This document shows positions 18,646-27,379 of a stretch of DNA of 64,000 bases, in pieces; position 1 is the first letter of the stretch, and every line of letters begins with the position of its first letter. Made by a program: the position numbers and the translations under genes. The notes under the pieces were generated by a model. It had not been told where the DNA came from. It made no database searches and saw only the letters and a list, made by a program, of their open reading frames with translations. The DNA lies in assembly GCF_009687885.1 (NCBI RefSeq), contig NZ_BLAF01000055.1, positions 17,355 to 81,354 on the forward strand, read 5' to 3'. The DNA is from Acrocarpospora pleiomorpha. GTDB lineage: Bacteria; Actinomycetota; Actinomycetes; Streptosporangiales; Streptosporangiaceae.

Positions 18646-18662
18646 GATCAAAGGTTTAACTA
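18646..18662. promoter_or_regulatory. MarR-type operator in front of the homogentisate operon
   Basis: GATCAAAGGTTTAACTA, continued by a palindromic AACTAGTT (18658-18665), lies 32 bases upstream of the first gene of the operon. It matches the hmgA site at 15318-15334 at 14 of 17 positions. Confidence 0.6.
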
Positions 18663-18769
18663 GTTGGGGACTATAGAGGTGGGCGACCGAGAACACCAGG
18701 GGCGCGTCAGCGATCGGCACGCGCGACGACCCGGCCGTCGTGGACGCGTCGAGCCACCCCGTCCAAGCT

Positions 18770-18796
18770 ATTGACGGACGAGATTGTCCTACATTA
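18770..18796 (+). promoter_or_regulatory. 27-bp element upstream of the ABC importer operon (copy 1)
   Basis: This 27-base stretch matches 28210-28236 at 26 of 27 positions. It contains the inverted repeat GGAC-N6-GTCC and begins with a TTGACG that may be a -35 box. It lies 80 bases before the binding-protein gene, while copy 2 sits between the GntR gene and the oxidoreductase gene. The simplest reading is an operator/promoter unit for the GntR regulator encoded at 27366-28112. Confidence 0.7.
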
Positions 18797-18875
18797 CTCT
18801 CCACAAAATCGCAGGACCAGTTCGAGCGGGTCCGTTCTCCCAAGACCATTGGGGAAGCACGTCTGGAGCACGACG

Positions 18876-20084
18876 ATGTTTCGTTGGTATCGCCGTTTCA
18901 TTTGTATCGCCGCTTCGGCGGCGCTCGTCGGTGTAGTCGCTGGTTGCGGCGGCTCGGACGACAGGGGGGCGTCGAAGGACCTGTCAGGGGAGCCCGTCAA
19001 GATCTCGTTGGTGGGTGACATCGATGCGCCGGCGCTGGGCGTGACCACGCCGCAGTTGCGTGACGCGGCGGTCGCCGCGGTCGAAGCCGTCAACCGTGAC
19101 GGCGGTATCAACGGTCGGCCGCTGGAGCTGACGGTGTGCAACACGCAGGGCGATCCGAACATAGCCGCGAAGTGTGCTCGCACGTCGATCAATGACGGCG
19201 ATGCGGCTTCCGTGGGGACGTACGCGATCGCTGGGGGCGCCACACCGGTCTTCACCGCCGCCAGGTTTCCAACCATCGGCAACTTCCCATTGGGGCCGGA
19301 GGACTTCGACAGCCCGTTCAGCTATCCCATCGTGGGCGGTACTCCGTCAGCGGGTACGTGCTCGGTGGCGTTGCTGGCTGACGTGGTCGGGGTGAAGAAG
19401 ATCGGTGTGCTGTACAGCGAGGCGCCCGCGTCTGCCGCGGGCAACATAGTGCTGGAGCGGGCGTTGTCAGCGCGCGGGTTGAAGGCCACACGATTCACCG
19501 CGTTGCCGCCGAACGCGACCGACCTGACGCCGTATATGACCGAGGTAGCGCAAGGGAGCGACGCCGTCGTTCTCGTAATGGCTCCGGTGACCGCGGCGCG
19601 CGTGGTCAAGACGGCTCGCGGGCTCGGGCTCGATACCGACCTGGTGTCGGTTTCGCTCGCGACGAAGCAGCTCACCGAGCTCGGTCGTGCGGCCGAGAGG
19701 TTGTACCAGTGTTCGTTGCTGCGCCCTGCGTCGGCGGGCGGGCCGGGGATCGACCAGATGCTGAGGGAGATGAAAGCTGCAAATATCACCCCGGATGTCG
19801 ATGACACGGCGACAAACGCCTGGTTGGCGGTTCATCTGTTCGCGCAGGTCGCGGCGACACTCGATGAGATCACCCCGGCGACCGTGGCAGCCGCGATGGA
19901 CCGATTGACCGATGGTGATCTGAGCGCCATCGCGCCGCCGCTGAACACTACCGAGCCGTTCGCCGGCACCGCTGATACGTGGCCGCGCCTGTTCAACCCG
20001 ACGGTCTGGTACGGGCAGATCGCCGACGGCAAGATCGCGCTATTGCGTGACAACGCGGTCAACCCCTTCCAGCCGGCCGAGTAG
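18876..20084 (+). CDS. Branched-chain-type ABC transporter substrate-binding lipoprotein
   Basis: A 402-residue type I periplasmic binding protein of the LivJ/LivK class. ATG at 18876 is chosen because it gives a lipoprotein signal (lipobox VVAGC near residue 25) and is preceded by GGAG; the in-frame ATG at 18771 lies in the shared promoter element. The mature N-terminus (VKISLVGDIDAPALG) and the GRPLELTVCNTQGDP segment are typical. It leads an operon of importer and 2-oxoacid-dehydrogenase-like genes. Such binding proteins in catabolic clusters often take amides, aromatic acids or short acids and not only amino acids. Confidence 0.92.
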   Translation: MFRWYRRFICIAASAALVGVVAGCGGSDDRGASKDLSGEPVKISLVGDIDAPALGVTTPQLRDAAVAAVEAVNRDGGINGRPLELTVCNTQGDPNIAAKCARTSINDGDAASVGTYAIAGGATPVFTAARFPTIGNFPLGPEDFDSPFSYPIVGGTPSAGTCSVALLADVVGVKKIGVLYSEAPASAAGNIVLERALSARGLKATRFTALPPNATDLTPYMTEVAQGSDAVVLVMAPVTAARVVKTARGLGLDTDLVSVSLATKQLTELGRAAERLYQCSLLRPASAGGPGIDQMLREMKAANITPDVDDTATNAWLAVHLFAQVAATLDEITPATVAAAMDRLTDGDLSAIAPPLNTTEPFAGTADTWPRLFNPTVWYGQIADGKIALLRDNAVNPFQPAE

Positions 20085-22793
20085 GTGACGTCGGTGCTGC
20101 TCCAGTTCATCGCGCTCGGTCTGAGCCTCGGCGGTGCCTACGCCTTGGCGGGGCAGGGCCTGTCCCTGATCCACCGAGGATCCGGCGTCGTCAACTTCGC
20201 GCACGGAGCCATGGTGGGACTGGGCGGCTACCTGAGCATCGAGTTTCGTGAAAGCGGGTTGCCGCTCGCCCTCGCGGCCGTGCTCGCCGTCGCGCTGACC
20301 GCTCTGGTCGGCGCCGCGGTGCAGCACCTCGTGATGCGCCGGCTACGCGACGCGGTGCCGCTCACCCGCCTGATCGCCACACTCGGCGTCATGACGGTCC
20401 TCAACCAGGTGATGGTCCTGCGATATGGGCAGGACCCGAAGTCCGCCCCCGCACTCCTGCCGACGCACATCTTCCGGATCGGCGACAACTTCCAGATCGG
20501 CCTCGACCGGGTCCTGCTGACGATCATCGCGGTTCTCGTCACCGTGGTGCTCTGGCTGGTCTACAAACGAACCCGCTTCGGGCTGGTCACTGCGGCCGTC
20601 TCGGAGAACCCCCGCTGCGCGGCGACGCATGGCCACTCCCCGCAGCGTGTCGCCCTGATCAACTGGGCAGCGGGCGCCGGACTGGCCGGTCTGACGGGGG
20701 TCCTGCTCGCACCGCTGGCCTTCTTCACCCCGCAACAAGTCGTGTTCCTCGTCGTCCCGGTGCTCGCCGTTGCGCTGATCGGCAACTTCTCCTCGTTCCC
20801 ACTGACCCTGTTCGGTGGTCTCGTGGTCGGCGTCACCGAGTCGGTGTCGGCGTACTACATCGACGCACCGGGCTGGTCGACGTCGCTCCCGTTCCTGATC
20901 ATCATGATCGTGCTCATCCTGCGGGGCAAGACGCTCCCGCCCCGCGGGCAGCAGTCGGAACGGCTGCCCAAGGTGGGCAGCGGGCGCCCGCCGCTGCCAG
21001 TGCTCGTGTTCCTCATCGCCGCGCCCGCATTGATGCTCACGCTCCCTGCGAACTGGGCCGACGCGGTGGTCACGAGTGCCCTGTTCGGTCTCGTGGGCCT
21101 CTCGGTGGTCGTCGTGACCGGCTATGCAGGCCAGCTCTCCCTGGCGCAGTTCGCCTTGGCCGGGATCGGGGCGTTCGCCTCTGCGCGGCTGGCGGCCACG
21201 AGCGGGGCGTCATTCGTGATGTCGGGCATCTTCGCGGTGGTGGTCGCGGTGTTGATCGGCGTGGTGATCGCGCTGTCCGCCGTCCGCACGCGTGGCGTGA
21301 CGCTCGGCATCGTCACGCTCGGTCTCGCGCTGGCCATCCAGCGTCTCGTACTGGAGAACACCGACTACACGGGAGGCTTGCTGGGCACCGTCGTGAGCCC
21401 GCCGTCGCTCCTGGGCGTCGACTTCGACGCGATCGTCCATCCCGAGCGGTACGCGGCGCTGGCGGTCGCCGCGCTGGTCCTCGGGGGAATCGTCGTCTCC
21501 AACCTTCGGCGCGGGCCGGCGGGCCGGCGGCTGCTCGCCGTGCGCACCAACGAACGCGCCGCGGCATCGCTGGGCATCAACGTGGCTGCGACGAAGCTGT
21601 ACGCGTTCGCGGTCGGCGCGGGGCTTGCCGGAGTGGCCGGCGCGATGCTGGCGTTCCGCGACACCCACGTCAACTTCGTTCAGTTCGAGGCGTTCATGTC
21701 CGCCCAGGTCGTCGTGCTCGTCGTGCTCGGCGGAGCCGGGTACATCTCCGGCGGCGTCGCGGGCTCGCTGATCGTTGCCGGTGGCGTGTTCTCGCAGATC
21801 GGCGACACGATCGGCATCGCTGAGTACATGACGCTCGCAGCCGGGCTCATGTTGCTGATGCAGCTGACGACCGTGCCTGATGGGATGGTCGCACCGTTGC
21901 TGGGACCTCTGGCCCACCTTCGGCGCCGTCTGCCGCGGTTTCGTCAGCGTCGAGCTCCGGTGGCGCCGCCGGTCGCACAGGACATCGTCACGGGCGGCGG
22001 GGGCGGAACGTTGGAGGTGCGGAACGTGAGCGCCCGATTCGGTGGAGTCCTCGCGCTCGACGAGGTTTCGCTGTCGGTGCAGCCGGGCGAGATCGTCGGT
22101 CTGATCGGCGCCAACGGGGCCGGCAAGACGACCCTCGTCGACGTCGTCACCGGATACGTGCCGCGCTACGAGGGGTCCGTACTGCTCTCCGGCAACGCTG
22201 TCGATGGGCTCTCGGCGACGCGACGTGCACGCGCTGGTCTGGGTCGTTCGTTTCAGTCGCTCGAGCTGTTCGACGACCTGACGGTTCATGAGAACCTGCT
22301 GATGGCTTCTGACCGCGCTCGACCCTCGTCGCACGTGCTCGACTTGTTGCGCCCCGCGCCTTCCCCGCTGCCCCCGGCGGCCGCATATGCGGTCCGCGAG
22401 CTGGAGCTGGAACAGTGGTTGGACACGCCGGCGGCGAGCCTGCCAGCCGGGGTGCGCCGGCTCGTCGCGATCGGGCGTGCCGTGGCGGCCGAGCCCGCCG
22501 TGCTGCTGCTCGACGAACCGGCTGCGGGACTAGACGAGCACGAGACCGCAGAGCTCGGGCGGCTGCTCAGGCGAATCGCCGCCGTGTCGCGCCCAGCGAT
22601 GCTGCTCATCGAGCACGACATGAGCCTGGTCATGTCGGTGTGCGACCGAGTGGTGGTGCTCGACGCGGGACGGTGCATCGCCGAGGGCACTGCGAGGGAA
22701 GTCCAAAACGATCCGATCGTGCGCACCGCGTACTTCGGCGAGCTCGGGAGCGCGACGACCAGACCCCGAGTTTCAGAACGGCACACGACGTGA
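20085..22793 (+). CDS. Fused LivH-LivM-LivG: two permeases and an ATPase in one chain
   Basis: A 902-residue inner-membrane protein that joins three normally separate subunits of a branched-chain-type importer. Residues about 1-285 are a LivH permease, about 300-600 a LivM permease, and about 642-890 a LivG ATPase. The ATPase has Walker A GANGAGKTT, Walker B AVLLLDEPAAGLD and the LivG-specific IEHDMSLVM end. The ABC signature is weak (LPAGVRRLV instead of LSGGQ). The GTG start at 20085 follows the previous stop directly. LivM-LivG fusions are known; the triple fusion is less usual. Confidence 0.93.
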   Translation: MTSVLLQFIALGLSLGGAYALAGQGLSLIHRGSGVVNFAHGAMVGLGGYLSIEFRESGLPLALAAVLAVALTALVGAAVQHLVMRRLRDAVPLTRLIATLGVMTVLNQVMVLRYGQDPKSAPALLPTHIFRIGDNFQIGLDRVLLTIIAVLVTVVLWLVYKRTRFGLVTAAVSENPRCAATHGHSPQRVALINWAAGAGLAGLTGVLLAPLAFFTPQQVVFLVVPVLAVALIGNFSSFPLTLFGGLVVGVTESVSAYYIDAPGWSTSLPFLIIMIVLILRGKTLPPRGQQSERLPKVGSGRPPLPVLVFLIAAPALMLTLPANWADAVVTSALFGLVGLSVVVVTGYAGQLSLAQFALAGIGAFASARLAATSGASFVMSGIFAVVVAVLIGVVIALSAVRTRGVTLGIVTLGLALAIQRLVLENTDYTGGLLGTVVSPPSLLGVDFDAIVHPERYAALAVAALVLGGIVVSNLRRGPAGRRLLAVRTNERAAASLGINVAATKLYAFAVGAGLAGVAGAMLAFRDTHVNFVQFEAFMSAQVVVLVVLGGAGYISGGVAGSLIVAGGVFSQIGDTIGIAEYMTLAAGLMLLMQLTTVPDGMVAPLLGPLAHLRRRLPRFRQRRAPVAPPVAQDIVTGGGGGTLEVRNVSARFGGVLALDEVSLSVQPGEIVGLIGANGAGKTTLVDVVTGYVPRYEGSVLLSGNAVDGLSATRRARAGLGRSFQSLELFDDLTVHENLLMASDRARPSSHVLDLLRPAPSPLPPAAAYAVRELELEQWLDTPAASLPAGVRRLVAIGRAVAAEPAVLLLDEPAAGLDEHETAELGRLLRRIAAVSRPAMLLIEHDMSLVMSVCDRVVVLDAGRCIAEGTAREVQNDPIVRTAYFGELGSATTRPRVSERHTT

Positions 22794-23500
22794 GCCCGCT
22801 GTTGGAAGCGCGTGGGCTCTGCACCGGCTACGGCACGATCCAGGTCGTGCACGGCGTAGATCTGACCGTCGACGCCGGGGAGATCGTCGTCCTGCTCGGT
22901 CCGAACGGCGCGGGCAAGAGCACCACGTTGAAGTCGGTCGTCGGTGAGCTCCCCTCGATCTCAGGAACGTTGCACTGGCGCGGTCAGCCGTCGGACGGCC
23001 CTTTGCACGCGCGGGCGCGCCAGGGGATCTCGTACATCCCGGAGGAACGAGCTGTCCTGATGCGGCTGTCCGTGATGGAGAACCTGCGAGTCGCCGCGGG
23101 GCGTCCAGAGGAAGCGGCGGCGGTGTTCCCGGAGCTCGCCAACCATCTCGCTCGCCCCGTCGGGCAGCTCTCGGGTGGCCAGCAGCGGATGGTCAGCGTC
23201 GCCGCGGCGCTGGGTGCGCGTCCGAAGCTCCTGGTGGCGGACGAGCTCTCCCTCGGGCTCGCGCCGGCGATCGTGACGCGTGTCCTCGGTCGTGTTCGTG
23301 TCGCCGCCGACGAGGGGCTCGGCGTGCTGCTCGTGGAGCAGCACGCCGGTCAGGCCCTGGCAATCGCCGATCGGGCGATGGTCATGGTGCGCGGCCGGAT
23401 CGTCTGGGCCGGCACCGCGCACGAAGCACTCGCGAGCATCGACGAATTGCATGAGCTGTATCTCGGTACGGCAGAAGGAGGATCGCAGAATGGCAGGTAG
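22790..23500 (+). CDS. LivF-type ABC transporter ATPase
   Basis: A 236-residue ATPase of the branched-chain-type importer. Walker A is GPNGAGKSTT (about 34), the signature is LSGGQQRMV and Walker B follows as LLVADELSLGLAP. GTG at 22790 overlaps the preceding stop as GTGA; the longer in-frame start at 22415 lies inside the LivG domain and is rejected. It should form the second nucleotide-binding subunit beside the LivG domain of the fusion. Confidence 0.94.
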   Translation: MSPLLEARGLCTGYGTIQVVHGVDLTVDAGEIVVLLGPNGAGKSTTLKSVVGELPSISGTLHWRGQPSDGPLHARARQGISYIPEERAVLMRLSVMENLRVAAGRPEEAAAVFPELANHLARPVGQLSGGQQRMVSVAAALGARPKLLVADELSLGLAPAIVTRVLGRVRVAADEGLGVLLVEQHAGQALAIADRAMVMVRGRIVWAGTAHEALASIDELHELYLGTAEGGSQNGR

Positions 23501-23570
23501 CGACGTGGTCACCGATAGGGACTGGCGGGGCACCAACGCCCGGAGGCAGACGGCGGAGGTGTCAGAGTGA
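23490..23570 (+). CDS. Possible 26-residue small protein or translational coupler
   Basis: An ATG at 23490 follows AGGAGG (23476-23481) by 8 bases, the best ribosome site nearby. The frame gives 26 residues beginning MAGSDVVTDRDWRG and ends in a TGA at 23568-23570 that overlaps the nitroreductase GTG as GTGA. It begins inside the end of the LivF gene in another frame. It may be a small protein, or may simply carry ribosomes to the nitroreductase start, which lacks a site of its own. No family is recognised. Confidence 0.4.
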   Translation: MAGSDVVTDRDWRGTNARRQTAEVSE

Positions 23571-24241
23571 GCGAGCAGCTCGGGCTGACTGCCGACGAGG
23601 TGCTGGCGACGACGCGCGCGGTGCGTCGTCGATTGGACCTTTCCCGCCAGGTCGCCCCTGAGGTCGTGCTGGAGTGTCTCGCGCTGGCGCAGCAGGCACC
23701 GAACGCCAATGGCGAGGAAGCATGGCGGTTCATCGTTGTCACCGATCCAGGGCGGCGTTCCGCGATCGCCGCGCAGTACCGGCGGGCGTGGGACCTCTAC
23801 GAGGCGGAGGAAGGCAACGCTCACACCCGCGAGCGCGAGGATCCTGACGAGGCACGACGGTGGGACAAGCAGGTTCGTTCAGCGCGCTACCTCACGGACA
23901 ACCTGGAGAAGGTCCCCGTCTTCGTCATCCCGTGCGTTTCCCCGCGAGTCGAGGGCGAATCCACGCCGACGCAGAGTGCGCTGTGGGCCTCGATCCTGCC
24001 GGCCTCCTGGAGTTTCATGCTGGCTGCACGGGCTCGCGGCCTCGGCACCTGCTGGACGACCGGGCATCTGTTCGCCGAGCGCGAGGTCGCGCAGATCCTC
24101 GACATCCCCTACGACGACGTCATGCAGGTCGGCTTGATCCCCGTCGCGTACACGAAGGGGACGGATTTCCGGCCAGCCGAGCGGGCTCCGCTGGACACGA
24201 TCGTCTACTGGGACGCATGGGGCCAGAAGCGGTCATGGTGA
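23567..24241 (+). CDS. Nitroreductase-family flavoprotein
   Basis: A 224-residue FMN protein of the nitroreductase fold. Typical segments are VRRRLDLSRQV (near 19), the flavin-contacting LALAQQAPNANGEEAWRF (about 42) and GLGTCWTTGHLF (about 155). Members reduce nitro groups, quinones or enoyl-type bonds with NAD(P)H, or perform dehalogenation, so the substrate is open. It starts with GTG at 23567, overlapping the small ORF before it, and sits between the importer and the dehydrogenase genes in one transcription unit. It may process the imported compound. Confidence 0.88.
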   Translation: MSEQLGLTADEVLATTRAVRRRLDLSRQVAPEVVLECLALAQQAPNANGEEAWRFIVVTDPGRRSAIAAQYRRAWDLYEAEEGNAHTREREDPDEARRWDKQVRSARYLTDNLEKVPVFVIPCVSPRVEGESTPTQSALWASILPASWSFMLAARARGLGTCWTTGHLFAEREVAQILDIPYDDVMQVGLIPVAYTKGTDFRPAERAPLDTIVYWDAWGQKRSW

Positions 24242-24326
24242 CCGCGATGTTGAGAGATCACCGCTGATTCGTGCCATCAATCGCCCCCAAGGGCTGATCT
24301 TGCAGGAACGACGATTGAGAGAACAT

Positions 24327-25340
24327 GTGACTACACAGACGACTCGCCGCATGACGAACTTGCGGAACCTGTACCGGCAGATGGTGCTCAGCCGCCGCCT
24401 CGACGAGGAGTGCACAGCGCTCCACCACCAGGGCGCCATCTACGGTTACGCCCCGTTCCTCGGCCAGGAGGCGGCCCAGGTGGGGAGCGCCTCCGCGCTC
24501 GACCCGGCGCGGGACTTCGCGTTCCCCACGTATCGTGAGTTCGCCGCCGCGGTCGTGCTCGGCGTCGACCCGGTTGCGATCCTGTGCCATCACCGTGGCT
24601 ACGGGGACGGAGGCCTCTTCAACTCCGCCGATCGGCACGTCGCACCGTTGAACTCCGTGGTGGGCGGGACGGCGCTGCATGCCACCGGATGGGCGATGGG
24701 CGCGCGGCTGGATGGCTCGGATGGGTGTGCGCTGGCGTACTTCGGCGACGGGGCCAGCTCCCAGGGGGAGGTCCACGAGGCGATGAACTTCGCCGCGATC
24801 TTCGGTGCGCCGGTGATCTTCTTCTGCCAGAACAACGGTTGGGCGATCTCGGTTCCGACCGACAAGCAGGTCGGCGGCGGATCGGTCGCGGCCCGGGCGT
24901 CGGGGTATGGCATCCCGGGGGTGCGCGTCGACGGAAACGATGTCGTGGCCGTCTACGAGGCGACGAGCGAAGCGGTGGAACGGGCACGAGCCGGTGACGG
25001 TCCCACCGTGATCGAGGCGATGACCTACCGGTTGGGCCCGCATGCGACATCAGACGATCCTTCGCGCTACCGCGACAAGGTCGAGGAGGAGCAGTGGCGG
25101 CTGCGCGACCCGATCGGTGTCGCACACGCGGCGCTGACAACCGCCGGCGCGGACGACGAGGCGTTCTTCGCGGAGGTCGAACGTGAGACGGCCGCCGAGA
25201 TCGCACGGATCCGCCGCGACTTCGCCGCGTTCGTGCCTGCCACCCTGCGCGAGCAACTGGAACTGGTTTACGAGCAGATGCCGCCAACCGTGCGCGCACA
25301 GATCGGGGCGTGGATCGACGCGGGAGGCCCCCATGTCTGA
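24327..25340 (+). CDS. 2-oxoacid/acetoin dehydrogenase-like E1 alpha subunit
   Basis: A thiamine-diphosphate enzyme subunit of about 337 residues. The TPP/Mg motif is GDGASSQGEVHEAMNFAAI...QNN (about 141-171). It begins after a 5-base GAGAG site at GTG 24327; TTG 24300 and ATG 24351 are alternatives. With the beta subunit that follows it forms the decarboxylating E1 of a PdhAB/BkdAB/AcoAB-type complex. The company of a lipoyl protein and an alpha/beta-hydrolase points to the acetoin dehydrogenase branch, where E2 has such domains. Confidence 0.9.
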   Translation: MTTQTTRRMTNLRNLYRQMVLSRRLDEECTALHHQGAIYGYAPFLGQEAAQVGSASALDPARDFAFPTYREFAAAVVLGVDPVAILCHHRGYGDGGLFNSADRHVAPLNSVVGGTALHATGWAMGARLDGSDGCALAYFGDGASSQGEVHEAMNFAAIFGAPVIFFCQNNGWAISVPTDKQVGGGSVAARASGYGIPGVRVDGNDVVAVYEATSEAVERARAGDGPTVIEAMTYRLGPHATSDDPSRYRDKVEEEQWRLRDPIGVAHAALTTAGADDEAFFAEVERETAAEIARIRRDFAAFVPATLREQLELVYEQMPPTVRAQIGAWIDAGGPHV

Positions 25341-26313
25341 GTGGTCGATGCAGCGTGCCCTCAACGAGGCGTTGCGTACCTCCCTGCGTGAAGACGCCCG
25401 AACCCTGATCTTCGGCGAGGACGTGGGTCGGCACGGCGGCGTCTTCCGCGTCACCGACGGGCTTCAGCGCAGCTTCGGCGATCGGCAGGTCTTCGACACC
25501 CCACTCGCAGAGGCCGGGATCGTCGGTGCGGCCGTCGGTCTGTGCATGCGGGGATGGCGGCCGGTGGTAGAGCTCCAGTTCGACGGGTTCAGCTACCCGG
25601 CGTTCAACCAGGTGGCCAGTCACGTCGCGCGACTGCGGACTCGGTCGCGCGGCGCGTTCCACTTGCCGCTCACGATCCGTGTTCCCAGCTTTGGCGGCAT
25701 CAAGGGGCCGGAGCTGCACAGCGAGAGCACGGAAGCGCTCTACGCACACCTCCCCGGCATCAAGGTGGTGTCACCGTCGACCCCGGCGGACGCGTACGCG
25801 CTGCTCCTGCAGGCCATCCGGGACCCCGACCCCGTCGTGTTCCTGGAGCCCAAGAGCCGCTACTGGAGCACCGGTCCGGTGCCTACTGAAGCGGACCTCG
25901 ACAGCGAGCTGTATAGCAGCCGCCTTGCCCGCGCGGGCCGCCACGTCACGCTGTTGTCGTGGGGGGCTTCGGTTGCCCGATGCCTGCAGGCCGCCGACTT
26001 CGCCGCTGAGGACGGAGTGGAGGTCGAGGTCGTCGATCTTCGCTGGCTGAAACCGATCGACGTCCCCGCGATCGCAGCGTCGGTCCGCAAGACGCGCCGC
26101 GCGGTGGTCGTAGAGGAGGCTCAGCGTTCCGGCGGTCTCGGCGCCGAGGTGAGTGCGCTGCTCATGGAGCACTGCTTCTCGGATCTGCGGGCACCGGTTG
26201 TGCGGGTTGCCGCGCCCGATGTGCCGTACCCGAGTGGCTCCTTCGAGGATGCGTTCCTCCCCACCCCCGACCGCATCTTGACAGCGATCCAATCGACCTT
26301 CGGAGCAGCGTGA
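25333..26313 (+). CDS. 2-oxoacid/acetoin dehydrogenase-like E1 beta subunit
   Basis: A 326-residue transketolase-like subunit that completes the E1 active site. It has the typical start MSEWSMQRALNEALRTSLRED, then GEDVGRHGGVFRVTDGL and a substrate-channel segment with FDTPLAEAGIVGAAVG. It overlaps the alpha gene by 8 bases, implying coupled, equimolar synthesis. The C-terminal transketolase domain (AVVVEEAQRSGGLGAEV) is complete. Confidence 0.93.
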   Translation: MSEWSMQRALNEALRTSLREDARTLIFGEDVGRHGGVFRVTDGLQRSFGDRQVFDTPLAEAGIVGAAVGLCMRGWRPVVELQFDGFSYPAFNQVASHVARLRTRSRGAFHLPLTIRVPSFGGIKGPELHSESTEALYAHLPGIKVVSPSTPADAYALLLQAIRDPDPVVFLEPKSRYWSTGPVPTEADLDSELYSSRLARAGRHVTLLSWGASVARCLQAADFAAEDGVEVEVVDLRWLKPIDVPAIAASVRKTRRAVVVEEAQRSGGLGAEVSALLMEHCFSDLRAPVVRVAAPDVPYPSGSFEDAFLPTPDRILTAIQSTFGAA

Positions 26314-26633
26314 TGGCGATCTACACATTTCACCTACCCGATCTCGGCGAGGGGCTCCTCGCCGCGAAGGTCCTCGAATGGTTGGTCGCCGTCGGAGACG
26401 ACGTCGACCGAAAATCGCCACTCGCAGATGTCGAAACGGAGAAGTCGGCGATCGAGCTTCCCTGCCCGGTCAGCGGGCGCGTCACCGCGCTGCACGCCGA
26501 AGAGGGGGACACCGTCCTGGTCGGCAAACCACTCGTCACCTTCGAGACGGCCGAGCAGGCCGGCATCGTCGGCACCGTTCCCCACGAGGACACTCCTACG
26601 CGCAGCGTGCGTCTGCGCCCGCCCGACGCATGA
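26313..26633 (+). CDS. Free-standing lipoyl-domain protein (split E2)
   Basis: A 106-residue protein made of a single lipoyl domain plus a short tail. The N-terminus MAIYTFHLPDLGEGLL is the E2 consensus and the lipoylated residue should be K44 (ETEKSAIE). No E1/E3-binding domain or CoA-acyltransferase domain follows, as it would in a normal E2. The ATG at 26313 overlaps the E1 beta stop by one base. The next gene encodes an alpha/beta-hydrolase and overlaps by four bases. Together they match the two domains of AcoC, the E2 of acetoin dehydrogenase, divided over two genes. Confidence 0.88.
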   Translation: MAIYTFHLPDLGEGLLAAKVLEWLVAVGDDVDRKSPLADVETEKSAIELPCPVSGRVTALHAEEGDTVLVGKPLVTFETAEQAGIVGTVPHEDTPTRSVRLRPPDA

Positions 26634-27319
26634 GCGACAGCCCACCGCCGATCCTGCTGGTGCACGGCTTCGGTGCCGCTGCCGGCATGTGGCAAACGAC
26701 CGGCTGGACGCGAGCGATCGATGCGGCCGGCCGAACCGCGATCGCCCCTGACCTACGCGGACATGGGCAAGCGCCTCGGCCTCACGATCCTGACGACTAC
26801 GCACCAGCGCGCCTCGTCGCGGACCTTCTCGCGGTGCTCCCCGACACGCCGGTCGACGTGGTCGGTTACTCGCTCGGCGCGCAGCTCGCGTTGGACATCG
26901 CCATCAGTCATCGCCATCGCGTGCGACGTCTCGTCCTTGGTGGCATCGGCAGCGAGCCCGCCGTCTCGTCCATCGACGCCGAAGCCGTCTGGAGTGCCGT
27001 CAGCCACGGCGAACCTATTCCTGCCGGGGCCGCGGCTTCCTTGTGGCAGATGGCCAGCGCTGTTCCCGGCTGCGATGCACGCGCTCTGGCCGCCTGCTTG
27101 GCCGGGGTCGCGCGCCACCGTCGGACCGTCGGCATTCCCGGCGACCTACCGCCCGCCTTAGTCTTCGTGGGCGCCGACGACCCGATTGCACGGAACGTGC
27201 GTGGGCTCGTCGATGCGCTCCCCGCTGCCGAGCTCTTGGAGCTCCCGGGCCGCGATCACCGGAGTGCGTGCTCGGCGTCTCTGGCCAAGCAGCGCGCGCT
27301 GGACTTCCTGCGCGAATAG
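26630..27319 (+). CDS. Alpha/beta-hydrolase, probable acyl-transfer half of a split AcoC-like E2
   Basis: A 229-residue alpha/beta-hydrolase. The oxyanion motif is HGFG (12-15), the nucleophile is S81 (GYSLGAQ), and the acid and base are predicted at D183/D184 and H210 (GRDHRS). ATG at 26630 overlaps the lipoyl gene as ATGA. In acetoin dehydrogenase the E2 (AcoC) is a lipoyl domain followed by such a hydrolase-fold domain, and here the same order is kept in separate genes. It may thus transfer an acyl group to CoA, or alternatively hydrolyse an ester or C-C bond of the imported substrate. Confidence 0.85.
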   Translation: MSDSPPPILLVHGFGAAAGMWQTTGWTRAIDAAGRTAIAPDLRGHGQAPRPHDPDDYAPARLVADLLAVLPDTPVDVVGYSLGAQLALDIAISHRHRVRRLVLGGIGSEPAVSSIDAEAVWSAVSHGEPIPAGAAASLWQMASAVPGCDARALAACLAGVARHRRTVGIPGDLPPALVFVGADDPIARNVRGLVDALPAAELLELPGRDHRSACSASLAKQRALDFLRE

Positions 27320-27360
27320 CCCTCCGCGACCCGGACCACGCTGACGGCTGCGAGCCCAGA

Positions 27361-27379
27361 GTCGCTCATCGGGAGCGAC
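27361..27379. terminator. Short hairpin between convergent genes
   Basis: GTCGCTC and GAGCGAC pair perfectly around a 5-base loop. It overlaps the last codon and stop of the GntR gene and lies 41 bases after the hydrolase stop, so it could end transcription from either side. No T tract follows. Confidence 0.35.

Noticed and set aside
17397..18659. 420-codon plus-strand ORF
   Set aside because: Antisense of the MBL-fold and hydroxylase genes.
21210..22334. 374-codon minus-strand ORF
   Set aside because: Antisense of the Liv fusion gene; low-complexity His/Arg/Asp composition.
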